Source: Saposhnikovia divaricata
Lineage: Eukaryota; Streptophyta; Magnoliopsida; Apiales; Apiaceae
Assembly: GCA_036435485.1 (NCBI GenBank)
Contig: CM071596.1
Span: 18,440,001-18,504,000, forward strand
Direction: 5' to 3'
DNA length: 64,000 nt
Of this stretch, positions 22,883 through 33,467 are shown piece after piece (the stretch's first letter is position 1; every line of letters begins with the position of its first letter). Both the position numbers and the translations under genes were made by a program. The notes under the pieces were generated by a model. That model made no database searches. It saw nothing but the letters and a program-made list of their open reading frames with translations, and was not told the origin of the DNA.

Positions 22883-24282
22883 TGAATTAAAAATTGCGAT
22901 AAATTAAATTATGAAATTGCAAGAGTTAGAACGTAGAACCGAAATAGCTTCCAATGAAAGAAAAGAGCGCTCCTAATAATCCCCGTAAATTCTTCAACCA
23001 AAATAACACTTATACTAAATTTGCAAAAATTAAAGTGTATAAAAACAAAACTTAAAATTACAAAAAAAAAAAAAGCTAGAGAGATTACAAGAGAGAATTG
23101 TTTCTCTCCAAAATGTTGTGTGATTCTAAGCTTGAGACTACCCCTATTTATACTACAAATTAGCACACCAAATTAATAAAATACAAATAAAAGAAACTAA
23201 AAAGAAATAAAAAAATACACATACAGCACACAAATTAAATCACTCAGCCGAAAGAATCAATAATACAATCCCAACTACTACAATCAGCCGCTCAAAAAGA
23301 ATCCCCATTCGCAGGCTACGCGCGTGCAGGCCACGCGCGGCAATTCCTTCCTCTTCCAGGCGCGTGCTTCCAGATGACTACTACTTCTTCTTCTTTTTTA
23401 TTTCATTCCTTTACTTTGCTTCCTTTCTTTTTTCAATCCTGGAATGATTGGTGACCTGTTAAGACTTAAAACACAAAGTGGTCCTATTTCGTCTTATTAT
23501 AGACGGCTCGTAAAAATGCATTTTAACCCGCACAGCTTATAATCTTTAATTAATAAATAAATAATTTAATTCAGAAATTATAAAAATAAATATCTAATAT
23601 TATTAGATACTTATAAATATAATTTTCTAAAAAAATTAAATATTTATTAATATAAATAATTCCTTAAATCCTAAGTTGCGGTATTTTGAGGGTCAGAAAC
23701 CGGACTCTTTTTGCTTAACGAAAAATATATCAATTCCAACAGGGATTTCTGCTTTAAGAATATATCACTTTCCATCTTTTTGTGATAATTCTATTTTCTC
23801 CTTGCTCGTTCAGGTGTAAATTACGTCCTGCTGAGGATCTGAAACTGGATTCCTTTTGCTTGACAGAAAATATATCAATTCCAACCGGGATTCCTGCTTT
23901 AAAAATATATCACTTTCCATCTTTTTGTGATAATTCTATTTTCTCCTTGCTCGTTCAGGTGTAAATTACGGCCTGCTGAAGATCTGAAACTGGATTCCTT
24001 TTGCTTAACAGAAAATATATCAATTCCAACCGGGATTTTCTCTTTAAGAATATATCACTCAGAATTTCTTTATGATAATTCTTTTGGCAACTCTTAATTC
24101 CGAATTGGTGCAAAATTTCACCGTTTTTAGCTTTTTATCGCCACGATACCTAAAATTGCGAGTTCTGCACAACAAATGCTGAAACACAACAAAAATGAAT
24201 TAAAAGACACAACATACTTAAGGATGAACCATCAATCTAAGCCATTTAGCGCATAATAAGTGGATATAAAATCCACTTATCA
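21998..24282 (-). repeat. Complete LTR of the Athila composite (3' side)
   Basis: 2285 bp, TG...CA. In the minus-strand sense it starts TGATAAGTGG and ends with ACCAACA. The outer end carries an inverted repeat (taagtggat/atccactta, 24258-24280). An imperfect TAA microsatellite lies at 22787-22881. A ~100-bp sub-repeat with gaaaatatatcaattccaac occurs three times (23722-24040). It also shows the empty target site of the Tekay insertion (tcttc at 22991-22995). Confidence 0.9.
22787..22881. repeat. TAA microsatellite in the Athila LTR
   Basis: An imperfect (TAA)n run. The homologous run in the other LTR (29466-29587) is longer, and this accounts for most of the length difference between the LTRs. 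Confidence 0.9.
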
Positions 24283-24296
24283 CACCCCCAAACTTA
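24283..24296 (-). other. Polypurine tract of the Athila composite
   Basis: On the minus strand AAGTTTGGGGGTGTG directly precedes the LTR start TGATAAGTGG. This is the expected plus-strand primer for Ty3/gypsy reverse transcription. Confidence 0.8.
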
Positions 24297-25700
24297 AACT
24301 GATGCTTGTCCTCAAGCGAAAACAGACTCGACTACCTCTAAATGCATGAATGCAACTGATGCAAGGATCCCATAAGCAAGGCAAAAACCAATTTAGCAGA
24401 GTGTCTCAAAGAATGTGATAACTCCAAATAGAGATCGACTAAATATCAGCATATTAACATTTACAAGTACGAAAACGTGCGTGTGTGCAATACTCATCAG
24501 AATTACTCTTAGCACTAGATCAAAACCATACATATTCTTTGTCATAACAATCACAAGTTTATAAATAGAATGGACGCTAGACACTTCATAACCTAGAAAC
24601 ACCTCCATCATTATTTGAGTTAGACAGGAATTCATGCTTTATTACTAACAACTATGACGCATAATACTATATACAACACATATGCTTATTTGACCGTGCA
24701 ATGGATGAGACCCCAAAAGGCTTATACAATAATACCCATGTAGCGAGCGTTAGGTTAGTGGATCCCAGACCGGAAAAGTCTTAGGTCACTAGGCTTGAGT
24801 CCCCTAGAACTTAATTACTCGAGTATTAAAGAGCTCACCCTGGCCAACTTTGCATTTAACAATTGGACTTTTGACTTTTTTTTTTCTTTTTTTTTTTTTC
24901 TATTTTTTTATGCAATCTGGAATGAGCCTTTCTCATTTCCAACCCTAGACTACTCATATAAATATGAGCCGGCTACTAGCCATTTGACGCCTAGCCATTA
25001 TTGACAAATTACTAGCATAAAATTCCTGGTTTCCCCCAAACTTAGAATTTAGTGCTCCTACGCCATCAAGGGAATAAAGAAAATTCTGAATATAATCAGG
25101 TGATTAAATTTCAACAACCAAACAAGCATGACCTTAACCTAGCCCAAAAGTAACCGAAGAGTTGTGTAAGATTGTGTTTCTGTAACATGCACGTCAATTG
25201 TTAAGTATTTAAATCAGCCCTCTATCCATCATTATCACACTCAAATTCATCATTGACTACTAAACGGAATCGCCAAGCGCTACGGGATCAAGGAAAATAT
25301 GATATGCAACTTTTTTTTTATACATATATATGAATTATATGAAATTATACTAGCATGATATATTATGAACTACATGAAACTGTATGCATACTATGACTCA
25401 ATTAATCAATTATCCTAAATCACCCCCAAACTTAAAATATTCAATGTCCTCATTGAAGGTATAGATAAAGGATAACAGAGAACTCCCCTAACTGTCGGCA
25501 TCGTCACCCTCCTCGGGTGGTGAATCAAGTGGTGGAAATGAACTCTAACCTGAGGCTAATCTTGCAACTCGCCAATGGCCTGCAAACTGAAAAAAAAAAA
25601 TCACACAAAATCAAACCACACATAAAAACACCAAACCTATGGGTTGCCTCCCATGAAGCGCTGTCGTTAACGTCATTTAGCCGGACGTTACTTCCTCAAC
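24297..25700 (-). other. Non-coding internal region of the Athila composite
   Basis: About 1.4 kb without a substantial ORF lie where RT, RNase H and integrase would be in an autonomous relative. It contains two further copies of the polypurine-like AAGTTTGGGGG (minus strand; about 25033-25043 and 25422-25432) and homopolymer T runs near 24870-24905. Confidence 0.7.
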
Positions 25701-28526
25701 TCACGGCGGTTTCAACAGAATAACCGAACCGCCCTCAACAGAAAGACCATTCATACGAACGTTGACTTCTTGCTTGCTTACTCCCAACACAATTCCTCTT
25801 TCACTCTTCACCTTGACTTTTCCACTCGTCGACTTCTTTGCCTTCTTTTTCTTCCTCACACCTCTAAGGTGTTTATCCCTCTCAGCCAATTGAACAGAAC
25901 ACTCTTCTACCTCATCCTCAACTATCCACCTTCTTAACACATTATCATGACCCTCTTCAAAAATCACTAACTCATCATTCAAAAGGACATACCTCAAATG
26001 TGACGGAAGTTTTCCGAGCTTTATATTCGATAAATCTCGAATTGAAGAACTGTCAATGGAATCACTGATGTGATGTTCTAACATGTGCATGTCCGACTTT
26101 TCACTAAACAACTGATCAAACTTCTCTGTCTGGCCAGCATCAACCATTTCCACGCTGAAACACTCTTCATCTTTTGCCGGAAGTTTCATGGCCTTGAACA
26201 CATTAAAGGTGACATTCTGGTCTTGTACCCTCATTGTAAGTTCTCCTTTTTGCACATCGATCAAAGTACGACCCGTGGCTAGAAAAGGCCTTCCCAAGAT
26301 TATAGGAATCTTCTTGTCTTCTTCGAAATCTAGAATCACAAAATCGGCAGGAAATATGAGCTTATCAACCTTCACCAAGACATCCTCTACTATACCCCTC
26401 GGATAAGTAATTGATCGATCAGCCAACTGCAAAGAGATGTTAGTTGGCTTTGGCTCCGGCAACCCAAGTTGCTTGAAAACTGACAAGGGCATGAGATTAA
26501 TGCTAGCTCCCAAATCACATAAGCATCTGTCAAAAGACAACTTCCCAATGGTGCATGGAATTGTAAAGCTTCCTGGATCCTTAAGTTTAGGAGGCAATTT
26601 CTGTTGCAACACCGCACTGCACTCCTCTGTCAATGCCACTGTTTCAAATTCTTCCAACCTTATCTTTCGTGACAAAATATCCTTTATGAACTTTGCATAT
26701 CTCGGCATCTGCTCCAATGCTTCAACAAAAGGAATGTTGATGGACAGTTTCTTGAAGACATCCATAAACTTTTGAAACTGTTTTTCATGATCTTGTTTCT
26801 GCAAGCGTTGAGGATATGGAGGAGGAGGATAGATCTGATTCACCAAATTCTGCTTCGGAGGAGAGTTTTCAGCAGAATTTTGCTTTTGAAGTCTTTTTGG
26901 GAATGGCGGGGGTGGATATATTTGATTGCTCTCTGTAGACTGTTTTGAAGTAGATTTTTCAACAAAGGTTTTGCCATTTTCTGTTTCGCCATCCAACTGA
27001 TCAGCTGCCAATTCAGAATTTGCCTTTTCTTTAACTGGAGACGCCTCCACCTGCTGTATCTTGATTTCTTCGTCTTCCTCAGCTGCTGATTTTTGATCCC
27101 TCGTGACTTTTCCATATCTCAAAGTAACTGCATTGACCTGCTCCTTACCATCTCTCCTGGATGGATTAGTCTCAGTGTCACTAGGAAGCGTACCTTGTGG
27201 CCTATTCAACATAGCACTTGCAAGTTGACCTATTTGATTCTCCAAGGTCTTTTGAGAAACTACCAGGCTTTTAATCATTAGCCTCAACTCATCCATTTCT
27301 GACTTTTCATTAGAAGGTTGCCCCGCATTGGCCTGGGGTTGTTGATGAAATCCTGGAGGTTGATATGGTTGCCTTGGAGCATACGGCTGCTGCATTCCCG
27401 AAGGGTTGAACTGTCTACCCCCAAACTGCTGATTAGGAGGAGGATAAGATGATTGCTGCATGTTGTTCTGACTATTACCCCAGCTGAAATTAGGGTGATT
27501 CCTGTTGTTGGGATGATATGTGTTAGGCACTGGCTGTTGTGGCTTTTGGAAATTGCTCACGAACTGAGCTGATTCATTAGAAATGGCACATTGACGAGTG
27601 TCATGTCCACCTGCACATAACTCACAGACGCTAGCAACCTGTTGCACCCCAAGATTAGCCAAAGAATCTACCTTCCTGTTTAGAGCTTCTAACTGAGCTG
27701 TTAGAGCTGTAGTTGCATCCACCTCAAAAACCCCTGCTACCTTGTGCTGTTGAAGTCTTTGTGAAGGATACTGGTACTCGTTCGATGCCATCATCTCGAT
27801 CAGATCATAGGCTTCTTCATAGCTCTTAGCCCAAAGAGCACCTCCAGAAGCTGCATCTACCATAGTCCTAGACTGACCTCCCAGTCCATTGTAGAAGCTA
27901 TTTATGACCATCCATTCTGGCATTCCGTGATGGGGGCATTTTCTGAGCATCTCCTTATAACGCTCCCAAGGTTCACACAATGACTCACCCTGTGCCTGAG
28001 CAAACTGAGCAATAGCATTCCTCATGGCAGCTGTTTTCGCCATAGGAAAGAATTTCGAGAGAAATTTTTGTGCAAGCTCATCCCAAGTAGTGATAGATCC
28101 AGCCGGTAAAGAATGTAACCAGCCTTTAGCTTTGTCCCTTAAAGAGAAAGGGAAGAGTCTCAGCTTCACAGCATCATCAGAAACACCATTGAACTTGAAG
28201 GTGTCACAGATTTCGATGAAATTCCTAATATGCATATTAGGATCCTCTGTTGCACCACCCCCAAACTGCAATGTGTTCTGCACCATTTGGATAGTCCCAG
28301 GCTTAATCTCGAAAGTATTTGCTGTGATAGCTGTCCTGATGATGTTGGACTGTATATCATTGATCTTTGGCCTAGAATATTCCATGAGTGCCTTTGGTTG
28401 CACCGGTGGATGAGCATTAGCAATAGCCTCGTCCATTCTGAAAAGAGTAGCTTCTTCCGGTAGTAGGATTACCTCGCTTAGTCTTTCTAACTCCGCTTGA
28501 GCTCTAGCTTTAGATCGTGTTAGCAT
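25701..28526 (-). CDS. gag-pro: Athila-type Gag-protease polyprotein, intact ORF
   Basis: 941 codons from ATG (28524-28526) without a stop. Residues about 60-260 form an Athila/Tat-type gag core (DPNMHIRNFIEICDTFKFNG, then LFPFSLRDKAKGWLHSLPAG). A zinc-knuckle-like C-x2-C-x3-H-x4-C lies near residue 305; the spacing before His is one short of the usual CCHC. A Gln/Pro-rich linker follows, then a retropepsin domain with the catalytic DLGAS near residue 668 and the ILGRPFLAT flap-side motif about 75 residues on. The C-terminus is Lys-rich. Gag packages RNA in the cytoplasm; the protease would cleave the precursor. RT/RH/INT are missing, so this is a gag-retaining non-autonomous element. It is the only multi-domain element ORF in the first nest without damage. 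Confidence 0.9.
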   Translation of the reverse strand: MLTRSKARAQAELERLSEVILLPEEATLFRMDEAIANAHPPVQPKALMEYSRPKINDIQSNIIRTAITANTFEIKPGTIQMVQNTLQFGGGATEDPNMHIRNFIEICDTFKFNGVSDDAVKLRLFPFSLRDKAKGWLHSLPAGSITTWDELAQKFLSKFFPMAKTAAMRNAIAQFAQAQGESLCEPWERYKEMLRKCPHHGMPEWMVINSFYNGLGGQSRTMVDAASGGALWAKSYEEAYDLIEMMASNEYQYPSQRLQQHKVAGVFEVDATTALTAQLEALNRKVDSLANLGVQQVASVCELCAGGHDTRQCAISNESAQFVSNFQKPQQPVPNTYHPNNRNHPNFSWGNSQNNMQQSSYPPPNQQFGGRQFNPSGMQQPYAPRQPYQPPGFHQQPQANAGQPSNEKSEMDELRLMIKSLVVSQKTLENQIGQLASAMLNRPQGTLPSDTETNPSRRDGKEQVNAVTLRYGKVTRDQKSAAEEDEEIKIQQVEASPVKEKANSELAADQLDGETENGKTFVEKSTSKQSTESNQIYPPPPFPKRLQKQNSAENSPPKQNLVNQIYPPPPYPQRLQKQDHEKQFQKFMDVFKKLSINIPFVEALEQMPRYAKFIKDILSRKIRLEEFETVALTEECSAVLQQKLPPKLKDPGSFTIPCTIGKLSFDRCLCDLGASINLMPLSVFKQLGLPEPKPTNISLQLADRSITYPRGIVEDVLVKVDKLIFPADFVILDFEEDKKIPIILGRPFLATGRTLIDVQKGELTMRVQDQNVTFNVFKAMKLPAKDEECFSVEMVDAGQTEKFDQLFSEKSDMHMLEHHISDSIDSSSIRDLSNIKLGKLPSHLRYVLLNDELVIFEEGHDNVLRRWIVEDEVEECSVQLAERDKHLRGVRKKKKAKKSTSGKVKVKSERGIVLGVSKQEVNVRMNGLSVEGGSVILLKPP

Positions 28527-28677
28527 GCACGTTCAAGTACCTGAGTACAAAGAGCAGAAAGACACGAGATAAAAAGTAAACAAAAATAAATTCAAGTAAG
28601 TTAAGTTTAACCTCCGTTGATGTTAAACAAAAATTCTGAAAATAACACCGAAGTCCCCGGCAGCGGCGCCAAAAACT
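28527..28677 (-). other. Leader and primer site of the Athila element
   Basis: The minus-strand primer site TGGCGCCGCTGCCGGGG at 28655-28671 lies six bases inside the 5' LTR. A leader of about 130 bases runs to the gag ATG. Confidence 0.85.
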
Positions 28678-29464
28678 TGTTGGTTCGAAAACTAACTGCG
28701 CAAGTGTACGCGGTCACAAATAGCAAGTGATAAGTAAGATTCGTTCCGCAGAGACTAGGTGTAATGCCAATTTTAGTACTTATACAACGGTGTATGGTTA
28801 CTTCCTAATGCTTGAACACTTATCAAATTGAGTCTTGATTAAACTATTTTAATTAACTAAGTTAGAATAAATTAACAATTAAGAGTTCCTAAATATGAGA
28901 AAAACATGGGATTCTAATTTCATTATTTATTTCATTTAGAATTGATGCCTTAATTTCAAAGTAATTTTGATAATTACGAAAGCTAGCCGGGAACACGAAA
29001 CTAACATAAGCGCCTTTCAGCCTTAACTTATATCAAACCATACGAACATCCACTTAAAAAGATAGAAGTCGCGTGGACACCTTTTATGTTTAGACCCTAT
29101 ATGTCTATAAGATTTGAAAACATAATTGGTTTACGAATAAATTCCTTTATTATGACTACATAGGGTGATGTGATCCAAAATCCTACCACTTATCGTAAAT
29201 GTACAAGACAATTACGAACCTATGCTAACATGGCAAATTCTAAATTTCTAAATCCACTTTCGCATTCATTAGGAATTAATAATTTAGACGTTAGCTACGC
29301 ATCTAATAAATTAAGCGCAACCACATTAGGCAATCTGAATTTTTATCATAATACAAATTATTAAGGCATCGAATTACTAAATTACGTAAATAAATCCATT
29401 AGAATCCCATGACGGCGATTAGTTCATAATCGAACGAATCGTCATCATGGGATTAAATGAAAAC

Positions 29465-29525
<61 letters not shown>

Positions 29526-29538
29526 TAATAATAATAAT

Positions 29539-29589
<51 letters not shown>

Positions 29590-29702
29590 TGAATTAAAAA
29601 TTGCGATAAATTAAATTATGAAATTGCAAGAGTTAGAACGTAGAACCGAAATAGCTTCCAATGAAAGAAAAGAGCGCTCCTAATAATCCCCGTAAATTCT
29701 TC
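28678..29702 (-). repeat. 5' LTR of the Athila element, part next to gag
   Basis: Starts TGTTGGTTCG (plus sense) and matches 21998-22995 closely, including the TAA microsatellite (29466-29587). It stops at the Tekay target site. The rest is at 42715-44002. Together both parts measure about 2313 bp. Confidence 0.92.
29698..29702. repeat. Target duplication (left) of the Tekay element
   Basis: tcttc here and at 42710-42714. The undisturbed site is visible at 22991-22995 in the other Athila LTR. Confidence 0.95.
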
Positions 29703-32140
29703 TGTAACGCCCCAAAATTCATCCTGACCGGGGACTCGGGTCGTCACATTGTCTCAATATGATAACGCAATAACAATACCAAATTTTATTACAACGGAGC
29801 ATAAAATGTCCCACTCCGCAGGTCCAAGATCGTCTTCACAACATAGTACAAACCAACTTGATACATCTCGAAATAATATATTACAAAAGTTCACAACAGT
29901 AGAAATAGAAAGATTCCATCTGGATCTTCTAATTATTGTCGCCATAGCTTTGCGCTTTCCCCTTGCCTTTATAGCCCTGGCTGGACGTCTCGCCTCTTTC
30001 CGTCTTGACAGCTGAACAAAATGTTGTAAAGCAAGAATGAGCAACTATAGTGCTCAGCAAGTTCTCTTCTCGCTTGGTACATAAATATAATAAAGTTTAC
30101 AGAAATAAATACTCACAATTTTAATATCGGATATCTCAACATGATTTGGCTCAAATTCATCTCGAAAATATCATACTCGAAAGGCTCAAAACTCATCTCA
30201 AAACAGAATACTCAAAAGACTCATTACTCATCTCGAAACAGAATACTCGATAACTCATTTGATATAACTCTGATAACTCATGATTTAAAAATGAACTGGT
30301 CTTTCACTTCTCCGTATCTCGGTGGGGCGATCAACTAACCAACCAAGAATACCGGCCTCCAATGACACCGCACTTCGCCCGATCACGGCTACAATACGAT
30401 ATCAACAATAATATATATGTATGAATGCTAGCATCATAATGGTTATCAATTCAACCAAGGCAACAAATGCCTAATTATTCTCGGGTCCGTAAAACGGTAC
30501 ACGAGTCTCTCTTTCTCTATAATGGGCCTCTTGCCCAAAATTGACCAGTAGAATACAGAATTCCCGAATATTTGGGGTACAGATAACTTGAAATAGTTCT
30601 CCCAGAAAATATTTACGAATCTGGCGGACTGCCAGTATGACTCGATTTTACCACCAATCCGAACAATGGACTGATGTAAATAATAATAATTTATCGGTTG
30701 ACACGAACAAAATGCCAAACCTTGACAATAAAATCGACTATCTCGAATTTATGAGAATAGTCTTAAGATTGAAGAAATTGGGAGTCGTACTGAACAAATA
30801 GTACTTCTCAATATTTATAATACTCAACATTGATGAACGTTTAAATAGAATATTTTTCGCTTGATCGACGATTAAACATCTCTAACAATTATAATTTTAA
30901 ACTCCTATCGGTTAGTTCAAACGAGGAACTAACTAAAAGACAATCAATAAATAACGATTGAATTTGTACAATAAATTCAATCGAAAAGAATAAATTTAAC
31001 TATCTCAGACGAATGAGATTAGTTTCACTGAATCAGAATAATAGTCGTCTCGAATTAATGAGATCGACCTGATTACAACTAAATTATTTCTACGCTTATA
31101 GGGATTATAATTAACAACATAATAATATTTAACAAGAAATAATTCTCAAAAGAAATTATTGCATCACACAGAGCAACAGATAATCTCAGCATATAATATC
31201 TCGAAAATAATTAAGGAATTAAATAACACGAACAGAAATTCACAATTTCCAAAAGTTAGGGTAGGAATGAACTTGCCTCGATCTCGAAGTGCAAATGAAT
31301 GCAGATAAAAATTATACTCTACCCGTGAACTTGGCGTCGATCTACGTCTCGAGAATTATTTTCTAAAAATGGCAACCAGAAATACGTGAGCGATTCTTCA
31401 GAATAAAAATATTCCCGGTCCGATAATATAATTAATAATATAATACCTCATAAAAAAAATCTCCGGAATAAATAACGGAAATTAATTCCAGAATAAATAA
31501 ACATCTCTTCGAACACAGGAAATAAATCTTGAAAATAAATCCTATTTTTAATATCTGGAAATCTAAATTCTTTGCTCAAAATGAAAAATTCAAACATCCA
31601 TTCTTATTCATTTAAATCCAAAATAAATAATCTCATTTTAAAAATAATTCATAATAAACCTCACAAATTCTAATTTATTTTAATAAAATATTAATCTCTA
31701 AATCAAATCTAACTCGATCCGGTTAATTAAAATAAACCGAAAAATATTAACAACAGCTTTCCAGAATAAAATCATATATTATTCTATTTATTCACAAATA
31801 TACCCTTTTTATTATAAATTAATAAATCTCTAATTTGTTTTCAAAATCATAATAATACTTATTTAATTAATAAATTAATAAATTCTAAATTACATTTTTA
31901 AAACTATAAATAATTCTATTTAATGAATAAGGCAATTAAACCATTTTAATAAAACAACTTAATTATCTAAATTTTTAATAACAATTCAAGCAATTAAATC
32001 CAGATTATAACATACGATCCTAAATTTAGTACGTTATTATTATATGATTATTTATTTAACAGAAAATTTTATGTGGGCCCCACATCTCCCCACCGTGGGT
32101 CCCACTCACCCCATCCTGCGTCTCTCCCATCAATCTCTCC

Positions 32141-32214
<74 letters not shown>

Positions 32215-33428
32215 TCTCTCTCTCTCGAATCTCTCTGTCTCTCCCTTTCCCTCGTCTCTACACCGACAACATGACCGAACAACCAAATAACAATTCAATC
32301 GAAACACTACTACCACAAACACAGCTCCGTTTCTCTCTTCTCCGACCATCCACTACTACCCCTTCCTCCTTCGACCACAAACACCCTCCTCATCACCGTC
32401 TCCCTCAACAACATCCATCAATACAACACACCCACAACAATCTCTCTCAAATCGCAACAAGCACAACAACAATCCTGCACTCCCTCCCCCTCTCGTTCCT
32501 CACTCTCCGTTTTCTCCTTCCATCTCTCTCGAATTCCTCCCGTCTCTCTACTTCGACAACAACAAAACTCCGATAACCCCTCTCTCCGACACACCCATCA
32601 ATCCTTACTCTAAAATCAAACCACCCCCTACTAAACTCCAATTTAAACCACCAGTCACTACCTTAACCACCATAACCCAGTAACAAAAACAACAAATTAA
32701 AAGTATTAATCGAACACAAAAAAAAAAATAAAAACGAATCTAAAGAAGAGAAGAGAGAAAAAAAAGCTTGAAATCCTACCCTGTATATATGTATGTAATC
32801 AAGTTTCTTATTGATTTAGAAGAGATATCAGTCGGTGTCTAGTATAGAATAGGAAAAGGAAAGGTTATGTATTGTTTCTGTATATGTATATATGAGGTTC
32901 GAGTTTTTTGGTTTAACAGAGGAAAGAAACTTATGGTCTGGGCTTTTGTTTGGGAAAAGAAAAATGAAAGAGACTATTATGCTCCTGGCCTGGCTGTTTA
33001 CCCATACCATTTATAAAATAAAATAGTAACCACAATAATGCTGAATAATGATGAAACCACTTGTGTGCTTATTAATTAAATAAAAAGAAATGAAATATGG
33101 GGAACAAATTAAAATGTCATAATAATGACCATGTTAGTGCTATTTTTAGTAAAAAAAAATGATGACCCCTCCATCAGCTTGTTTTCTCCCGGCTGGCTAA
33201 TTAAAACGATACTCTAAATTTTGTTTCCTAAAATAAAATCGATCTTCAACTAAAATTCTATTTTTCCTAATTTCAACAAAACCCAAATAAATATAATAAA
33301 ATTTTACTTGCGTACGAATTTCAAAATTTACAGAAACGCGTTAATTAAAATATACTAGTGCATCGCTCTTAATTAAAATTTAAATATCGAGTAGGAAAAT
33401 TAATTCGAAAAAAATCATGGTTATTACA
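29703..33428 (-). repeat. 3' LTR of the Tekay element
   Basis: 3726 bp. Plus-strand ends TGTAACGCCC and GGTTATTACA. A long CT microsatellite (32141-32228; GA on the transcribed strand) and CCA/ACA-rich flanks produce long but meaningless ORFs on both strands. The homologous CT run in the 5' LTR is shorter. Confidence 0.93.
32141..32228. repeat. CT/GA microsatellite in the Tekay 3' LTR
   Basis: A nearly pure (CT)n run followed by CT-rich sequence. On the element's sense strand it is (GA)n. Confidence 0.95.
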
Positions 33429-33442
33429 GTCTTCCCCCCTTA
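33429..33442 (-). other. Polypurine tract of the Tekay element
   Basis: On the minus strand AAGGGGGGAAGAC abuts the 3' LTR start, as expected for plus-strand priming. Confidence 0.85.
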
Positions 33443-33467
33443 TAGGATTCCGTCCTCGGAATCAAAA

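Noticed and set aside
28024..28413. Plus-strand ORFs across the Athila gag (also 26085-26775, 36130-36357 and similar in Tekay pol)
   Set aside because: They are antisense shadows of well-supported minus-strand domains.
29749..30044. ORFs at the LTR end repeated at 39064-39354
   Set aside because: They are duplicated because both lie in the Tekay LTRs; no independent evidence of translation.
32044..32576. Long ORFs on both strands around the CT microsatellite (also 41354-41972)
   Set aside because: They translate the microsatellite and CCA/ACA-rich LTR sequence into Ser-Leu or Arg-Glu repeats, and they lie in an LTR. No coding signal.
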